NCBI RefSeq assembly: GCF_012932375.1
Contig: NZ_JAAIIG010000011.1
Span: 18,971-82,970, forward strand
DNA from: Bifidobacterium olomucense
GTDB lineage: Bacteria; Actinomycetota; Actinomycetes; Actinomycetales; Bifidobacteriaceae
Reading direction: 5' to 3'
DNA length: 64,000 nt
The notes below the pieces were generated by a model. The model had not been told where the DNA came from and made no database searches. It was given only the letters and a program-made list of their open reading frames with translations. Positions 63,811-64,000 of this stretch are shown here, one piece after another (position 1 is the stretch's first letter; every line of letters starts with the position of its first letter). Position numbers and translations under genes: made by a program.

Positions 63811-63845
63811 AAACCCTTGGAACCTTAACGATTCCAAGGGTTTTT
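63811..63845 (+). terminator. Rho-independent terminator of tRNA-Lys(TTT)
   Basis: A 12-bp stem AAACCCTTGGAA / TTCCAAGGGTTT with a 9-nt loop; T residues continue after it. Confidence 0.92.
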
Positions 63846-63928
63846 GCATGTATGCAGCTACCGTCCCGAACACCGGGTTAAGTAAAGAAACGTGGGTCTT
63901 ATCCGCGCGTGTCATCGCGTGGCGTGGA

Positions 63929-64000
63929 TTATTTTGAGCGTCCTGCCCATCCTTTTCTGATGCCGAATCCGTTCTCGTAGGCATCGATGCCGACGGCCGG
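63929..64000 (-). CDS. C-terminal end of an unidentified protein (5' part outside window)
   Basis: On the minus strand an open frame enters at the window edge and ends with TAA at 63929-63931. The visible 23 residues read PAVGIDAYENGFGIRKGWAG plus RSK. The codon choice looks like a real gene, but the piece is too short to name. The gap of about 80 bp to the tRNA terminator holds nothing else. Confidence 0.5.
   Translation of the reverse strand, partial: PAVGIDAYENGFGIRKGWAGRSK

Noticed and set aside
63487..63828. 113-codon plus-strand frame before tRNA-Lys(TTT)
   Set aside because: It spans a terminator and the tRNA gene itself.

Overview
The window looks like a chromosomal segment of a Bifidobacterium, most likely of the B. 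longum group. The basis is high G+C, actinobacterial families (DUF2469, GlnD/GlnB/AmtB, GatCAB, MurT/GatD) and a GH127 beta-L-arabinofuranosidase whose residue numbering matches, from memory, HypBA1 of B. longum. The species call is an inference. No phage, insertion sequence, transposase or CRISPR array was seen. The long plus-strand open frames opposite well-recognised minus-strand genes were treated as shadows.

Layout: 1-19.7 kb is mostly minus-strand housekeeping. It holds rho (cut by the window edge), a UDP-galactopyranose-mutase-like flavoprotein, a GNAT acetyltransferase with DUF2469, gatC-gatA-gatB, an ABC exporter pair, and rmuC, a PyrE-like protein and a TrmH-type methyltransferase. 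A csoR/copper-ATPase pair follows, then glpF and ptsI. From 19.8 to 26.5 kb lie tRNA-Lys(CTT), the rpsF-ssb-rpsR-rplI operon, a large zinc-ribbon membrane protein and prs.

26.9-44.9 kb is the carbohydrate island. Module 1 has a solute-binding lipoprotein, two permeases, GH127 and a divergent LacI regulator. Module 2 has a second binding protein, two permeases, two different GH36 alpha-galactosidases and another LacI regulator. Five copies of a GTGGTATCGATWCCAC-type palindrome flank the module 2 genes and define a local regulon. No ABC ATPase lies in either module, so both importers probably share one encoded elsewhere, as is usual for CUT1 systems.

45-64 kb returns to core functions: an ABC1/UbiB-like kinase with a phasin-like partner, dnaB-murT-gatD, a MATE exporter, amtB-glnB-glnD nitrogen control, ftsY, a TetR regulator, a GT2 glycosyltransferase, a C69 dipeptidase, tRNA-Lys(TTT) and the end of one more gene.

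The most unusual signals are these. (1) A dense DnaA-box cluster with a 16-bp inverted repeat lies about 200 bp upstream of dnaB. (2) A CGGTAAA-N2-TTTACCG palindrome sits at the same place over the -35 element of apparently leaderless promoters of both dnaB and rmuC. (3) Two related intergenic palindromic elements of about 200 bp are built from a GCGTTACRAGGGG core. (4) A copper P-type ATPase has an N-terminal cupredoxin-like domain and a C-terminal YHS domain but lacks almost all of the nucleotide-binding domain, and it carries a strong internal ribosome-binding site in front of the YHS part. (5) A C-rich degenerate repeat tract lies next to a TTCTGGGCAT inverted cluster near 61 kb.
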